From the NCBI RefSeq assembly GCF_949628265.1, contig NC_088790.1, positions 13,768,545 through 13,832,544 of the forward strand: 64,000 nt of DNA, read 5' to 3'. Both the position numbers and the translations under genes were made by a program. Origin of the DNA: Cloeon dipterum (Eukaryota; Arthropoda; Insecta; Ephemeroptera; Baetidae). The notes beneath the pieces were generated by a model. It saw nothing but the letters and a program-made list of their open reading frames with translations, made no database searches and was not told where the DNA came from. Shown here piece after piece: positions 23,001 to 33,884 of this stretch. How positions within the stretch are numbered: the first letter of the stretch is position 1; each line of letters starts with the position of its first letter.

Positions 23001-25859
23001 GGCCGAATGACGGGGCTCCAAGGCTGTCCAGTGCTGTCCAAATTCGTTTTTCGACCACTTTGGGACGTCACTTGGTCGCTGCAAGGAATATTCAACCTGG
23101 TGAGTTTTTTAAGTTTATTTGCTTCAAATTTATTTTTAAGAATTTCATAAGCAGTAAATTTGAATTAAAACTAAATGAAAAATTAGATTGATGCTGTTTA
23201 ATTGCTGGAAATCCCCATGGAATTCTTCAAAAATTATTTTCTCTCCGAATGTCTACCTTCACAATGAAAATAACTTAATTGATTTTTATTCAGAATCCTG
23301 AACAATTTCTGTTCTGTGTGATTTCTTATTTTTAAAATTATAATATTTTCAAGGTGAAGTTCTGATCTGCGAGGAGCCCTTTGCGGCAGTTCTGGCTCCA
23401 GAGTGCAGGCAAACACACTGCAGTTTTTGCATGAAAAGACCCGCCTCGCTGATTCCCTGCAATTACTGCTGCCTGGTGAGTGATCTCTAGTTATTTCGGC
23501 TCCCATTTGGCCTCTGAGCGGCCAGATTTAGCCTGCTCATAATTAGCAACACACGGAGCAAGTCGTGAGTGACATTTTTTCGTCGAGATATGCAACCGGC
23601 TGGACATGGGTGTTCGGCTGATTGTCTCAATTCGAACGCGTGGCGTAGGCGTGCTAAGAAAAATAAGCGATATCCTTCAGTTCAGCTCAGCCATCTGTCT
23701 GCTTTTTTGGGACCGGTCCAACGCGCGTGAGTGACGTCACCGATGCGTCACAGGGGCCAATCCAATTTACTTCAAAGCGTGAAGCGAATAAATATCTAGA
23801 AATGCTCTTGTTTTTGTTTTCAGGCATATTTCTGCAATGAAAGCTGTCGGAGTGCTGCGTGGAAAAAATTTCACGAGATTGAGTGCAGTGTGGCCGCAAA
23901 ATTTCTTTCCGTGGCCTCCAATGAAGACAACGGCGAGGAAATTCTGCTCGTGATTCGCCTAATCAGCACCGTGGGGCTGGACCAAATAAAAAAGTTCCTC
24001 CATGCACCACCGCTGCTAGACCAAAATGGTATTGCAGGATTTTCCAGCGGCAAATACTTCCCTGATTTTAATGCCATTTTCAACTTGGTCACGAATATTG
24101 AGCATGTGCCTCAGGACTATCTCAACACTGGTTGCAGAATATCTCTACTCCTTGCACGGTATGATTATTATTATCAATCAAGTTATTATTGATTTAGTTC
24201 ATTTTCATTTATTGTTTCATTTTTTTTATTAAAATGCGTCTGGAACAAACCAAAATGCTTCAGTAAAATTACCGAAATTTATTTAATTCTGAACAGTATT
24301 GCTTCCTGGGGATACAAAAATTAGAGATAAAACCAAATAAAAGCCAATTTTATCATCATTTATTGAGAATCGAAGATATTTTGAATAGATAATTTAAATT
24401 AATCGTTTGAAGTAAAATTTCATGAATAACTGGCATCTAAAATTTTCACTCATTTTGTGCAGATGCTTCAACGTTGATGAGTCGTATGCTGCAATATTCT
24501 TGAGGATCATCCTTGGATTAGATAGCAACACTCACTCGATGCGAGAAATGATAAGAAGCGAGCAGCAAGTGTTGAAGTTCAATGTGTTCGGTTGCGCTAT
24601 TTACCCAAGTGCCGCTCTTTGTAATCACTCTTGTGACCCAAATCTGTTTAGAGCCACGCACGGCAACTATACAGTCCACAGGTTTATTTTCAATAACAAC
24701 TCCTGAAAGTTTGACCAAAATGCAATTTATAGAGCAAGGAGACTGATTCGTGAAGGAGAAATTTTGGCTGAATGCTACAAAAGTCTGTTCATTCACGCAC
24801 CACTGAAGGAGAGGAAAGCCTACCTGAAGACCTTTTATTACTTTGACTGTGGGTGTGAGGCCTGCGAGAAAAACTGGCCAATGATGGAGTATCTGCCCGA
24901 CAATCCAGTTTTTGGCAAAGGCGAAACTAAAAAGTGGGTTGACTACAAGGAGATGCTGAAAGAAGTACAGGCCTCGGAAAATTCACAGCTTTTGACGAAG
25001 AAAGAACTAGAGACGCACGTTAAAGCGCTCGTGTTTTTGGTCTCGAATGACAAGAGGCTCTGCAAGCTCGCTTTTGAGTTGGAGAAGAAAGTTCAGAATT
25101 ATTACTGCTCTCAAGGCAACTGTTACTTTAAAAATTTAGACTGACTGTAACAAAAAGTGATATAAATTGATTAAAGAAATAAAATTAGGTTGAATAAAAA
25201 GACTTATTTATTTATCCTACAAATTTGCATAAATTTTCCTTTACAAAGTTACCTCTAAATCACACATGTATTATTTTGCAGATATGTGAGATTCTAGAAA
25301 CCACTGACGATGAATTGGAGAAACTCACTCTGAGTGAAAACACCAAGAACATTCAGAAGTTCAAGCTTTACCAGCGAGCTCTACATGTTTACCAAGGTTA
25401 TAAAACAAAATTTAAAAATGTCTAATCATAGTTAAATCATTTTTCAAACAGAGGCGAGCCGGGTGCATCAATTCTTTGAAGCAGGCGAAACCGGTGCTTC
25501 TCTTGAGACGCTAGGTGCACTGATGAATTCAAGTCACGCGTCTCTCAAGGACCTGTACGAGTGCAGTCACCCTGGTTTGGACAAACTCGTCTCCATTGGA
25601 GAAAATTTGCGCTACGGTGCTCGACTCACAGGGGCAGGGTGAGTGTTCACTCAATCAATATTTTTGCCTTGTAAACTAATAGACAAATCAAAGTTGGGGA
25701 GGCTGTTCCGTTGCTCTGACTTCGCCTGAAAACGCCAAAGAGTTTGTGGACACCTTGAAAAGAGAGTTTTACGCGGAGCATCCTCTGGCCAAGGGAAAGG
25801 ACGTGGACAAGTTGGTGTTTGTCACCGAGCCCCAAGAGGGTGCTTTTATTTTGGTGTAG
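20073..25859 (+). CDS. Galk2: N-acetylgalactosamine kinase / galactokinase 2-like (GHMP kinase), 9 exons
   Basis: Model: exons 20073-20236, 20293-20460, 21074-21275, 21330-21438, 21498-21655, 21716-21856, 25282-25396, 25452-25638 and 25694-25859. They total 1410 nt or 469 aa, close to the roughly 458 aa of human GALK2. The galactokinase signature [12 protein letters not shown] spans the first splice junction (about residues 54-65). The GHMP ATP-binding loop is [16 protein letters not shown], the catalytic-Asp segment is [10 protein letters not shown], and the C-terminal GHMP motif is [14 protein letters not shown]. The block [19 protein letters not shown] matches GALK2 better than GALK1. The enzyme should phosphorylate GalNAc (and galactose weakly) at C1 in the cytosol for UDP-sugar salvage. 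Intron 6 is 3.4 kb and contains a complete SMYD-type gene on the same strand; all other introns are under 650 bp. Confidence 0.92.
22820..25144 (+). CDS. SET and MYND domain protein (SMYD4-like), nested in GALK2 intron 6
   Basis: Model: exons 22820-23099, 23354-23475, 23824-24158, 24463-24681 and 24733-25144, totalling 1368 nt or 455 aa. The SET domain is split. Its N-terminal part has [20 protein letters not shown]. The MYND zinc finger then runs from HCSFCMKRP through YFCNESC to FHEIEC (Cys/His pairs C-x2-C, C-x2-C, C-x3-C, H-x3-C). The SET core has NHSCDPN (cofactor/catalytic region), and the post-[13 protein letters not shown] supplies the last zinc cysteines. This order defines SMYD proteins. 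The missing long N-terminal TPR and the sequence style suggest an arthropod SMYD4/SmydA member, a putative protein-lysine methyltransferase. The last exon ends 138 bases before GALK2 exon 7, with its own AATAAA in between. Methyltransferase activity is inferred from family only. Confidence 0.88.
25178..25183 (+). terminator. Poly(A) signal AATAAA of the nested SMYD gene
   Basis: AATAAA lies 33 bases after the SMYD stop codon and about 100 bases before the acceptor of GALK2 exon 7, with a second AATAAA-like hexamer about 15 bases on. Its use would end the nested transcript inside the host intron. Confidence 0.55.
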
Positions 25860-25972
25860 AGCATGATGTGTTTTTCATGAAAATCTGAACGGGATAAATC
25901 ATGTGTTGTGCTAGGGCGGATAATTCCCCAATTACCTCAAACAATCAAAATAGATTTTATAGAATGTAGTGA

Positions 25973-25978
25973 AATAAA
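25973..25978 (+). terminator. Poly(A) signal AATAAA of the GALK2-like gene
   Basis: Overlapping AATAAA hexamers lie about 115 bases after the GALK2 stop. The converging FkbM gene ends at 26031, so the two 3' ends are within about 60 bases of each other and may overlap. Confidence 0.55.
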
Positions 25979-26030
25979 TAAATGAGTCCCTTTAAATATT
26001 TTTTTCTAGTTTAACAACAAAGATCTGAAA

Positions 26031-27608
26031 TTATGTCGTTTTCTTATCGGTTTTTTTTAACAAAACTATTTCTTCCTTCCAATTATTTGTTTGACGATTT
26101 TCTTCAGAAGTCAGGAAAACCTCAGTGTAGCCTTTCCTACTCATCATTGTTAGTAATTCATTTTTGCCTCCCTTAATGTTCTTGAATTTTACAGCAAACA
26201 TCTAAAATTTAATTATTAAGTTATGATTCGTCATCTTTTTTAAAATGTATACTTTTATATCAAGTTTGTCGAGCGCTACTGTACTCAAAACCTCCATTTC
26301 GTCACCTCCGATGTCCAGGCTGACCAGTCCAATGCTACTTATGCTTGAGGGAAGAGCTTTAATCACTGAGTAAAGCGGCATGCAATTCAATTCAATGTTC
26401 CCAGAGGAAGAATTGACTTTTGGATTGGTCGATTGCGAGAGAAAGCGCACCTTTTAGCATTCAGAAAATCAGATTTGTTCGTTTCCAAAAATGCATTCGG
26501 CTCACCAAGGTGGTTCTGTTTTCTAAACTGAGACAAGTGGGCAACAGCCAAGCATTCCTGCCTCTCTTCTTGAGCAACGTGAAGTGCGGCGGATCAGGTT
26601 CGATCAGCAAGCCTGTCCACTTGAACCAGGTTTCAAGGTAGAGCGTGTTGGACATAAAGTAGCCGTCTAAAGCACCGCTCTCAATGTAAAATCCCTTTGT
26701 TAGATTCTGCAATTTTTTTATCTTCATGAAAAGCCATGATTGAAAGATGGCAAAGGTAAGAGTAAAAATATTAAAATTGAAAGCACATAACAGGCTTTAA
26801 GATTGATGAGTGCGAAATATTCCCAAAGACAAATAGAGGGTCAGGACAGTCTCGTTTAGAAATTGGTTCAAGTTATTTCAAACAATATTTAGCCAACTTG
26901 AATAATCTTACAAATCTGGGCACTTTTGTGAAAAACCTGGCAGTTTATGGCAGAAACAATGAAAGTTATACCTTATGAGGCAGGTTGAATCATCATTGCA
27001 AATTTAATTATGAAGCAGATTTAGTTTTTAATTTCTGGCATTAAAATTAATAATGATTCCCCTACCATGCTTAAAAGAGTGTTGTGCACTTTATTTGCCA
27101 GTCCTCTTGAAGTGTCATAGTCTGGTTGTTTGGTAGGAGTCTCTGGCGGCGGGATTAACAGATTGTTTCGAATGTGATCAATCACACGGTCATCATCTTG
27201 AGAATAACTGCTGAGCATCAGTGCTGGAAATATTTCTCGTTTTATTTGTAATCGGGCCTATAATAAAAAGAAATCTCCCACCTTCAGACTTAGAAAACGT
27301 ATAAAGCTTTCGCAGTTCTGCAAACAATTTTGAACAAAAAAAATATAGGAATTAAAAACACTAGCTTATCAGTGGGAACCTTTGTCGGCGATTTTCGAGT
27401 TTTGGTAGGCAAATATGAATTCTTTAGCGAAGCCATGCTTTTGGTAAACTATGGGTCGCATCTGGCGAATTTCCTCCCGCAGCGTTCTCAGCGTGTTCTG
27501 CACTGATATGGTCCACCAGGTAGCAACCGCTATCACGGATAGAAGGCGAAAATTGCTCCAAAAAGCACTGTTTCGTGGAAATTTCTCCATGCTCAAGACC
27601 ATTGCCAT
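26031..27608 (-). CDS. Star-like FkbM-domain single-pass membrane protein, array copy A
   Basis: Model (5' to 3' on minus): 27608-27380, 27317-27282, 27223-27066, 26706-26506, 26450-26253 and 26201-26031, totalling 993 nt or 330 aa. Later in-frame ATGs (27602, 27590) are possible starts. A membrane segment near residues 20-37 (LLSVIAVATWWTISV) follows a short N-terminus, so type II topology is expected. The lumenal part is an FkbM/methyltransferase_21-like fold: GFYIESGALDGYFMSNTLYLE, then LLIEPDPP, LLPTCLSL and VSLDIGGDEMEVL. The usual SLDVEGNE motif is altered here to SLDIGGDE, so SAM-dependent activity is doubtful. The second exon is a 36-nt microexon shared with copies D and E. It converges on the GALK2 gene. 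The relation to Drosophila Star is by domain layout. Confidence 0.82.
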
Positions 27609-28356
27609 ATTCAGGTGCTGAAAATACGACGTGGGCTTGCACCGGACGTGTTTTTTTTTATCAATTCCCCGCGAGTGCAATTATCTACATTTTAGATAAC
27701 TCTTTCACGTTACACGTTGACGATTATTTTCCTTTCACAGTAAAGAGTGATACTACTTTTGTAAAATATTATTTGGCACTCAAATATTGCTACAATGCTC
27801 GATTGAAAATCCCCATGTTCATTTTATTGCACACCCTTGCATGATACATCACGTCTCAATAATAAAAAAATATAATCTATTTTGAAACTGTTCCTAGATA
27901 TCACTATTTATTTATTTTTCCTTGTTGTTTCAATCATACTCTGTCTGTCAATGTAAGTAGAGTTTTTAATTCACAATAGCATATATTGAGGAGAGTTACA
28001 ATCAATAATAAATTAAACTACTAACGCAAATTTTGGATAAATATATCGTTTTATAAATACAAAGTCTTTTTGACTTGATTGTCCATTCTGTTCACATTGA
28101 TAGGATTTGTCATAGCCATTTTTATCATGTCTCAACAACTCCTAAAATATATTTTAAATAATTCTGTCATTTCTTGATTATATTGTTTTTCGTAAAGTTT
28201 TGTTTTATCTGGGGTACACAATAGTACTCAGTTGTATCATCAACACTAATTTATAACAAAATGTGCCTGTCCCTCGATGTATTAAAATTCAGTTTAGCAT
28301 AATATCCACGCAAAACAATATGTGTCAGCTTTTAAGCAATTTTATCGTTCAACTGA
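27609..28356. other. Intergenic spacer between FkbM copies A and B
   Basis: About 0.75 kb of AT-rich DNA that must hold the promoter of copy A and the 3' end of copy B. No other coding sequence or repeat was recognised. Confidence 0.5.
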
Positions 28357-29863
28357 CTAAAATAATTTTTTAACAAAGATGAAATCATTGGCAAGATTGT
28401 CGTATCTAGTCACATTGCTATGAAGAATATAACCATTTTCCATCATGTGGCGCAGCAATGCATCTTTGCCCTCCTTTATGTTGCTGAACTCGACTGAAAG
28501 CGTCTGTAAATGTTCAGAAACGTCAAACTTAATACTTATTACAGAGAGTTGAACGATTACTACTATCGCAATATCAAATGTAATAGGAGATTTAAATAAT
28601 TAAAAATCATTGACAATGTCCTAGTTAATTAGAACTAAATTAGTATTGAAATATTGTCTGATTGAAAAATATTTTCGTTAAAATTAAATTGTAAATGAGA
28701 ATATTTAAAAGAATTGGCGTTAACTAGAATACTTATTTTGCAGACGAAAATCAGAAATTGCATGGGTTTTGACGTGACTCTGAAATTTAATATAATGTGG
28801 TTTATTTTTATAAAAATCAAATTTACTCGTTCATACAATCATGCACGGATTTTCAGTAGAGAAATTCAAAGAAAGAAAATAAAACGTACGCGTATGTCAA
28901 ATTTGTTGAAGTCTATGGTGCGTAGAACATCGAGTTCATTTCCTTCAACGTCTAGACTGAAGTAGTCTACTCGTTTTTTATCGAGGGCCAAAAGTAGAGT
29001 AGTGATCGGAATGCATAGCAGATCCGTCAACGATCCTTTAAAATTATCGTGCTCCTTAGTGCCCAGTATTCTACCAATATTCCTCGCTTGCATGTATTTT
29101 ACCTAAAAAACGCAAATTATCAGGATTTTTTTGAAAATTGAAAGAAATTTTTAATTGTTTTGTGAGTGCACAAAAATTTTACCAGTTGCGGCTTTCTTTT
29201 GAGGCTAAGACAAGTGGGCGCTAGCCACGCTTTCCTCCTTTTTTGTACAACTTCTTGTATGTTGAGAGGATCAGCTTCGACCAAAAGCCCTTTCCAGTCG
29301 AGAAAACGCTCAAAGTAAAGAGAGTTGGAGCGGGTTTCTCCATCCAAAGCGCCGCACTCGATGAAAAATCCACCCTTCTGTGAGATTTGTTGACTTAAGC
29401 ATATAGCACCACAAGAGTAAATTTTCTTGTGTCTCATACCATTTCCCCTAACGTCTGTCTTATTTTTTCTCCCTGGCCCATTGAGTGATCTCTGGTTTTG
29501 GGATCTGACAGGTTATATCCTATTGTAGCTGGTGGTATTAGGTACATGTCGCGGACGATTCGAACCAAAGCCTCGTCTTCTTGGTCCATTTCTGTCATGG
29601 CAACTGAATGTTTTGAGTTGTAAACTGAGAATATATATATATTTTTAAAAGTCATATAAACCTTTGTCGAGGGGTTTTGAGTTTTGATAGACGAATCCTT
29701 GCTTCTGGAACGCTATTGGTCGCAGAAGGCGGTTTTCTTCTCGTAGTTCACTTAGCTCTTTTTGCAATGAAACGACCCACCAAGTGGCAACAGCCATTAC
29801 AAGCAGCAGGTATAGCTTGCACCACCATGAAATTCGGGGTATATTTTCGAAGAACACAACCAT
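28357..29863 (-). CDS. Star-like FkbM-domain single-pass membrane protein, array copy B
   Basis: Model: 29863-29662, 29624-29440, 29377-29183, 29102-28890 and 28503-28357, totalling 942 nt or 313 aa. Residues about 17-34 (LYLLLVMAVATWWVVSL) form the membrane anchor, and its AVATWW core is shared with copy A. The FkbM-like region has GGFFIECGALDGETRSNSLYF, GLLVEADPLN, WLAPTCLSL, and an intact YFSLDVEGNELDVLRTIDF. The last exon encodes TLSVEFSNIKEGKDALL through LANDFIFVKK. Five exons are used; the 36-nt microexon of the other copies is absent, and exon 2 is correspondingly longer (185 nt). The role is unknown. The FkbM family includes O-methyltransferases, while Drosophila Star acts in EGF-ligand export, so catalysis should not be assumed. 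Confidence 0.83.
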
Positions 29864-31009
29864 TTCTGCTTAAAATACGTTTATCGCCAAATGGACACAC
29901 TGCGGAAACAGTTCAGTCATTGGGATTTCGTAATCAATTTATTTTAGAATTTCAATAGAAGAAAATTAAAAATATTTACCTCGTTTTTTCTATTAATGGT
30001 GAGTATAAAATTCGTAAAAACTAGTGTTTTCGGTCCTCAAAGACAAAGCTTAAGCCATTTGACATCAGGGGGTTAGTTTAGAGTTTGAGATTTTTTATTT
30101 TACTTTACTGCCGACGTCACCCAGACGTTCAGTCATATCGAAGCTGATCTAGAAATTGGCTTAAAAACTGGGCAACAGGTTTTTCTGGGGGTGTGCGATC
30201 TCAAAGCGTGTGTTGTTGGAACTCCTAAAAAGCTATATATTTTATGATCAACAATCCTTGATATATAGCGTATGGGCTGGCGTATCCTCGAGTCTCCAAT
30301 CTTAACAAACGATTTTTATTTGGTTCTTTTTAACTTCAGTATTTATAGATTCAATACTTACAAAATCTCAGAGTTAAAGAAACGCCTGCTTCAATTTCAG
30401 AAGTAATTCATAAAATAGAACGTTCCCGTTCGTGGTAAAAGTCTACCACTCACCTGAACTGGTTATCATTCGTTGGAAGGGGAACTTGTGAGCATGAGAA
30501 AATCATGCCATACATGTATTGCAGGAAAATCACACGAAACGAGTGAGTTTTAGACGTAAATAAAAATATATGTAAAAATTGTGAGGCTAAATTATTTTAT
30601 TTCTAATTTGAATATATCTATATTTGAATCAGGGGTATATGTAAAACATAATAATAGATGTGTATTCGTATATGTACACAGAACAACAATGCGGTTATTA
30701 CTTATATTGTTAGATTTAAGTGAAACTTTACAGGCCAACAGTTTAGAACATTTTGCATTCTCGAATATGTATAATAGGTACTAGTTCATTGTCAGTGATT
30801 CTATTGTTTATGGATTCAGCAACAGTTTTACCTTTTTACAACGTGCAATACGAAATCAGGACCGAAATGACTGTCAAATTTCAGATTGGACCCACTTGCT
30901 CGTAAAATCAAACGGTTTTCAATGATTTTTTTACTATTTTGATTCCGCTCGTCTTAATCCATCTAACGGTGTACAAATTATCGGGTAAAGTTTTCTTCTG
31001 CGGAAATAA
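29864..31009. other. Spacer upstream of FkbM copy B
   Basis: AT-rich DNA with no exon found. It includes the presumed promoter of copy B next to 29864. A poly-purine or TATA element could not be assigned. Confidence 0.4.
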
Positions 31010-31265
31010 ATAAATATATGGTTTATTTCTCCCTAGCCCTCTCTGATTGATCTTTTATATTTGGTTTCGACAGATGGCATCCCTTCATCCTTAGTTTTTT
31101 TTTGCAGGAAAACGTTGCAAACGATTTCAACCAATCTCTCGTTTGTTTGGTCCATATCTGTCGATGATTTTCGAACCTTGATATCCTTTTTAATTTCCTC
31201 CGGTGAACTATGGGTTGCATCTGGTGGTTTCCCTCTTGAGGAAACAATTTCAATAGAAAAATATT
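31010..31265 (-). pseudogene. Decayed FkbM-family fragment (exons 1-2 remnants)
   Basis: On the minus strand, a piece similar to the end of exon 1 (a Gln-Met-x-Pro-Ile-Val block like copy A's RQMRPIVYQ) is followed, without the normal membrane exon, by a copy of exon 2. That copy starts at MDQTNERLVEIVCNVFL, close to MDQEDEALVRIVRDMYL of copy B. The two pieces are in different frames. The end of the exon 2 match reads into a stop just after a GREK-like segment, and no exons 3-5 follow. It is a broken fifth array member or a partial duplication. Confidence 0.6.
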
Positions 31266-31567
31266 TACTGTATCCTTATTACCGCCTCTAACTAAAAGTA
31301 TATCTATGCTTGCCGCAAATTTATTATAAAAAATTATCACTGCCCTTTCCTAATTCACGTTTATTAAGTCACATAGAACATAAATAAACAGTCGTACATT
31401 TACTTGATGTAGAATTTTATTCAATTTCAATTAAGGGTAATTGCTTCTCTTGATATTTATGAAAAGTCTAGATATTCGTACTCCACTTAATATTATGTGC
31501 AAAATATTCACCGTGTTTTATTAAATGTAAAAATCAAATAAACCCAATAATTTCGATGAATCACTTT

Positions 31568-32294
31568 GGTTGTTTTTTGACAAAGATAAAGTCGTCTCTG
31601 GCAAATCCATCGGTTACATTGACTCGATTTTCATAGCCATTTTCAAACATTTATCGCAATATTGCATCTTTGCGCTCTTTCACGTGTACATTCTCAACAG
31701 AGTGTGTCTGCAAATAATAAAAATGAATATATATAATATTAAGGTGATGTAGTTGCCTCCAGAAAAAGCTAAGAATTTAACAAAAAATATAAATTTTTTG
31801 GAAAGATTTTTTCAGTAGGACAAAATTTAATAACCGCAGTTCGTCTAATGCAAAATGAAATTTAACTAGTTATTTTTTTATCATGATGCAAAGCTGACAA
31901 ACTGTGGCTTTCGTTCGAGACTGAGACAAGTGGGCGCCAGCCACGCTTTCCTCCTTTTTTGTACAACTTCTTGTATGTTGAGAGGATCAGCTTCGACCAA
32001 AAGCCCTTGCCAGTTGAGAAAACGCTCAAAGTTAAGAGAGTTGGAAAGGGTTTCTCCGTCCAAAGCTCCGCACTCGATGAAAAATCCACCTTTCTATGAA
32101 ATTTATTGATTACAGCACAGCATCAAGAATGCACTATGGCTCTCCATTTCCCCCAAAATATTTCTTATTGCTTCTCCCTGGCCCACTGAATGATATTCAG
32201 TTTTTGAATCTGACAGATTATAAGCACCTGTGGTAGGTTTTATGAGAAAAATGTCACGAACGATTTGAACCAAAGTCTCGTCTTCCTGGTCCAT
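31568..32294 (-). pseudogene. FkbM-family pseudogene, array copy C
   Basis: Exon 2 (32294 to about 32146, starting MDQEDETLVQIVRDIFL), exon 3 (32093-31899, with FIECGALDGETLSNSLNFE and WLAPTCLSLERKP) and the last exon (31707-31568) are recognisable. Four defects are visible. The membrane-anchor exon 1 is missing. The exon carrying SLDVEGNE is missing between 31710 and 31898. The donor after exon 2 reads ATG|GAG rather than ATG|GTA. The last exon has an in-frame TAA where copy B has a His codon. Exon 3 has exactly the 195-nt length of copies B and E and remains highly similar, so the loss looks recent. Confidence 0.75.
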
Positions 32295-32538
32295 TTTTGT
32301 GAGCGAAGAATCACACTAGATACATTTACAATTTAAAGTTACTTCGAGATGAAAATATTTATGAGAGCAGAAGAGGTAGTGATAGCCATGAAAGGAGTAT
32401 CTAGCCCTATCGTTACAATTAGTATTGATCCAATCAGATTTAGTCATAGCTGGAGTTACATAGAATTTCGGGTCAATTGATTGTCGTTTAATAGACATAT
32501 TATTAAAAAAAAAATCCAAAAGCTTATTTATTGATTAA

Positions 32539-33705
32539 TCAATTTTCATTTCGGAGGAAAACATAGTCTTCGAGGGTGATGTTTGCGCTATAGAAACCCT
32601 TCTCAGACATAAAAGTTTTCAAAGTTTCGCTCACATCCTTGTTCTTCCGTGCTCTGTAAACTGCAATAGCCTGTGGGATATGTATTTTAATTTTGGTTGA
32701 AAACACTTAATATATACAAATACCTTAATATTTACTTTATCAAATGGAAGCGTTTTCAAAATTTCTAGCTCTCGGCCCTCGTTGTAAAAACTAAAGAAAT
32801 CAATCGTTGACTTGCCAGCAGCTTTCAAGACCGAAAACAAAGGCATGCATTGCAACAAGGTGCCGTTATCGCTCATTTTGCTGCTTCCGTCAGGTCGCAG
32901 ATTCAGCATCATCTTCAAATTTTCTAATTTTTTTAATTTTTAAGAGAAATTTTATGAGAAAATATACTTGAATAGGTTTTTTCTCAGGGCTGACGCACGT
33001 TGGCAAAATCGACACGTTGCGTTTCATCTTAATTAGCTTGGCGAGTTTTGATGGCTCCTCTTCTATTACTAGTCCTTCCCAATGATAAAATGTTTCCAAA
33101 AAATGCGCTTGCGAATAATGACCATCGAACGCACAACATTCGACGTGGAATCCCCCTGTCTTAAATTTTTTATGCTTATAATTTAATTAAAATATGAAAT
33201 AGGTGGTGTCACCATATTCTTATGGTAATTCATCACCGCGGTTAAGATGCCTCTAGAGCGGTCAAACCCCCAATCAGGGCCCACGTACATAGGTGGTGGA
33301 ATCAAAAGGTTGTGTTTGATGTACTGAATCAGATTCTCGTCCTCTTGCGAAAATTCACTGACCAGCTTTCCTAAATAGATAAATTTTGTTATTCGTTTCG
33401 AAAGCAAAGCAGGAATCACTAACTTTCAGTCTGCGAAAAGGAGAAATGTGGTCTGCTTTCTGTGGGGGAAATATTATTAAAATAAATATCAATTAGAATA
33501 GTGAAAATTCAATACCATCCTCCAAGTGTGATGTGTTTTCAAAGGTAGAGAGCACCTCCTTCATGTACGTGTGGCTTTGATAAACAAAGAGCTTGAAAGT
33601 GGTGACCTCTTGGACGAACGACCGGACGGACATTTGCAGAGAAATTGTCCACCACAGGGCAATCACAGCGGCGGCCGCCAAGTATAAGTCCTGCGTACGC
33701 GACAT
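32539..33705 (-). CDS. Divergent Star-like FkbM-domain membrane protein, array copy D
   Basis: Model: 33705-33516, 33459-33424, 33370-33213, 33159-32968, 32912-32724 and 32670-32539, totalling 897 nt or 298 aa. The anchor is at residues about 7-24 (LYLAAAAVIALWWTISL). The domain keeps GGFHVECCAFDGHYSQAHFLE, GLVIEEEPSKL and ILPTCVSPEKK. The core motif has become DFFSFYNEGRELEIL, replacing SLDVEGNE, so the acidic residue expected to face SAM is gone. The 36-nt microexon and the 158-nt exon after it match copy A in length, suggesting A and D share one gene architecture. Only 179 bases separate its start from the stop of copy E upstream, so its promoter must be very compact or the two may be co-transcribed. 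Confidence 0.8.
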
Positions 33706-33884
33706 TTCTTCCGCTTTAATGTGAAGGGAGTCGAGCGGTGACAGCGTGGCGCCAAACTTTATCAACTCATATATCGCTATACCCACACATTTATTTATTT
33801 CCACCACTTCCAATATACATACTACAATTTTTCTATAAGTCACAATACATTATTGATTATAAGTGAAATAGTCTTTTTATTCAT

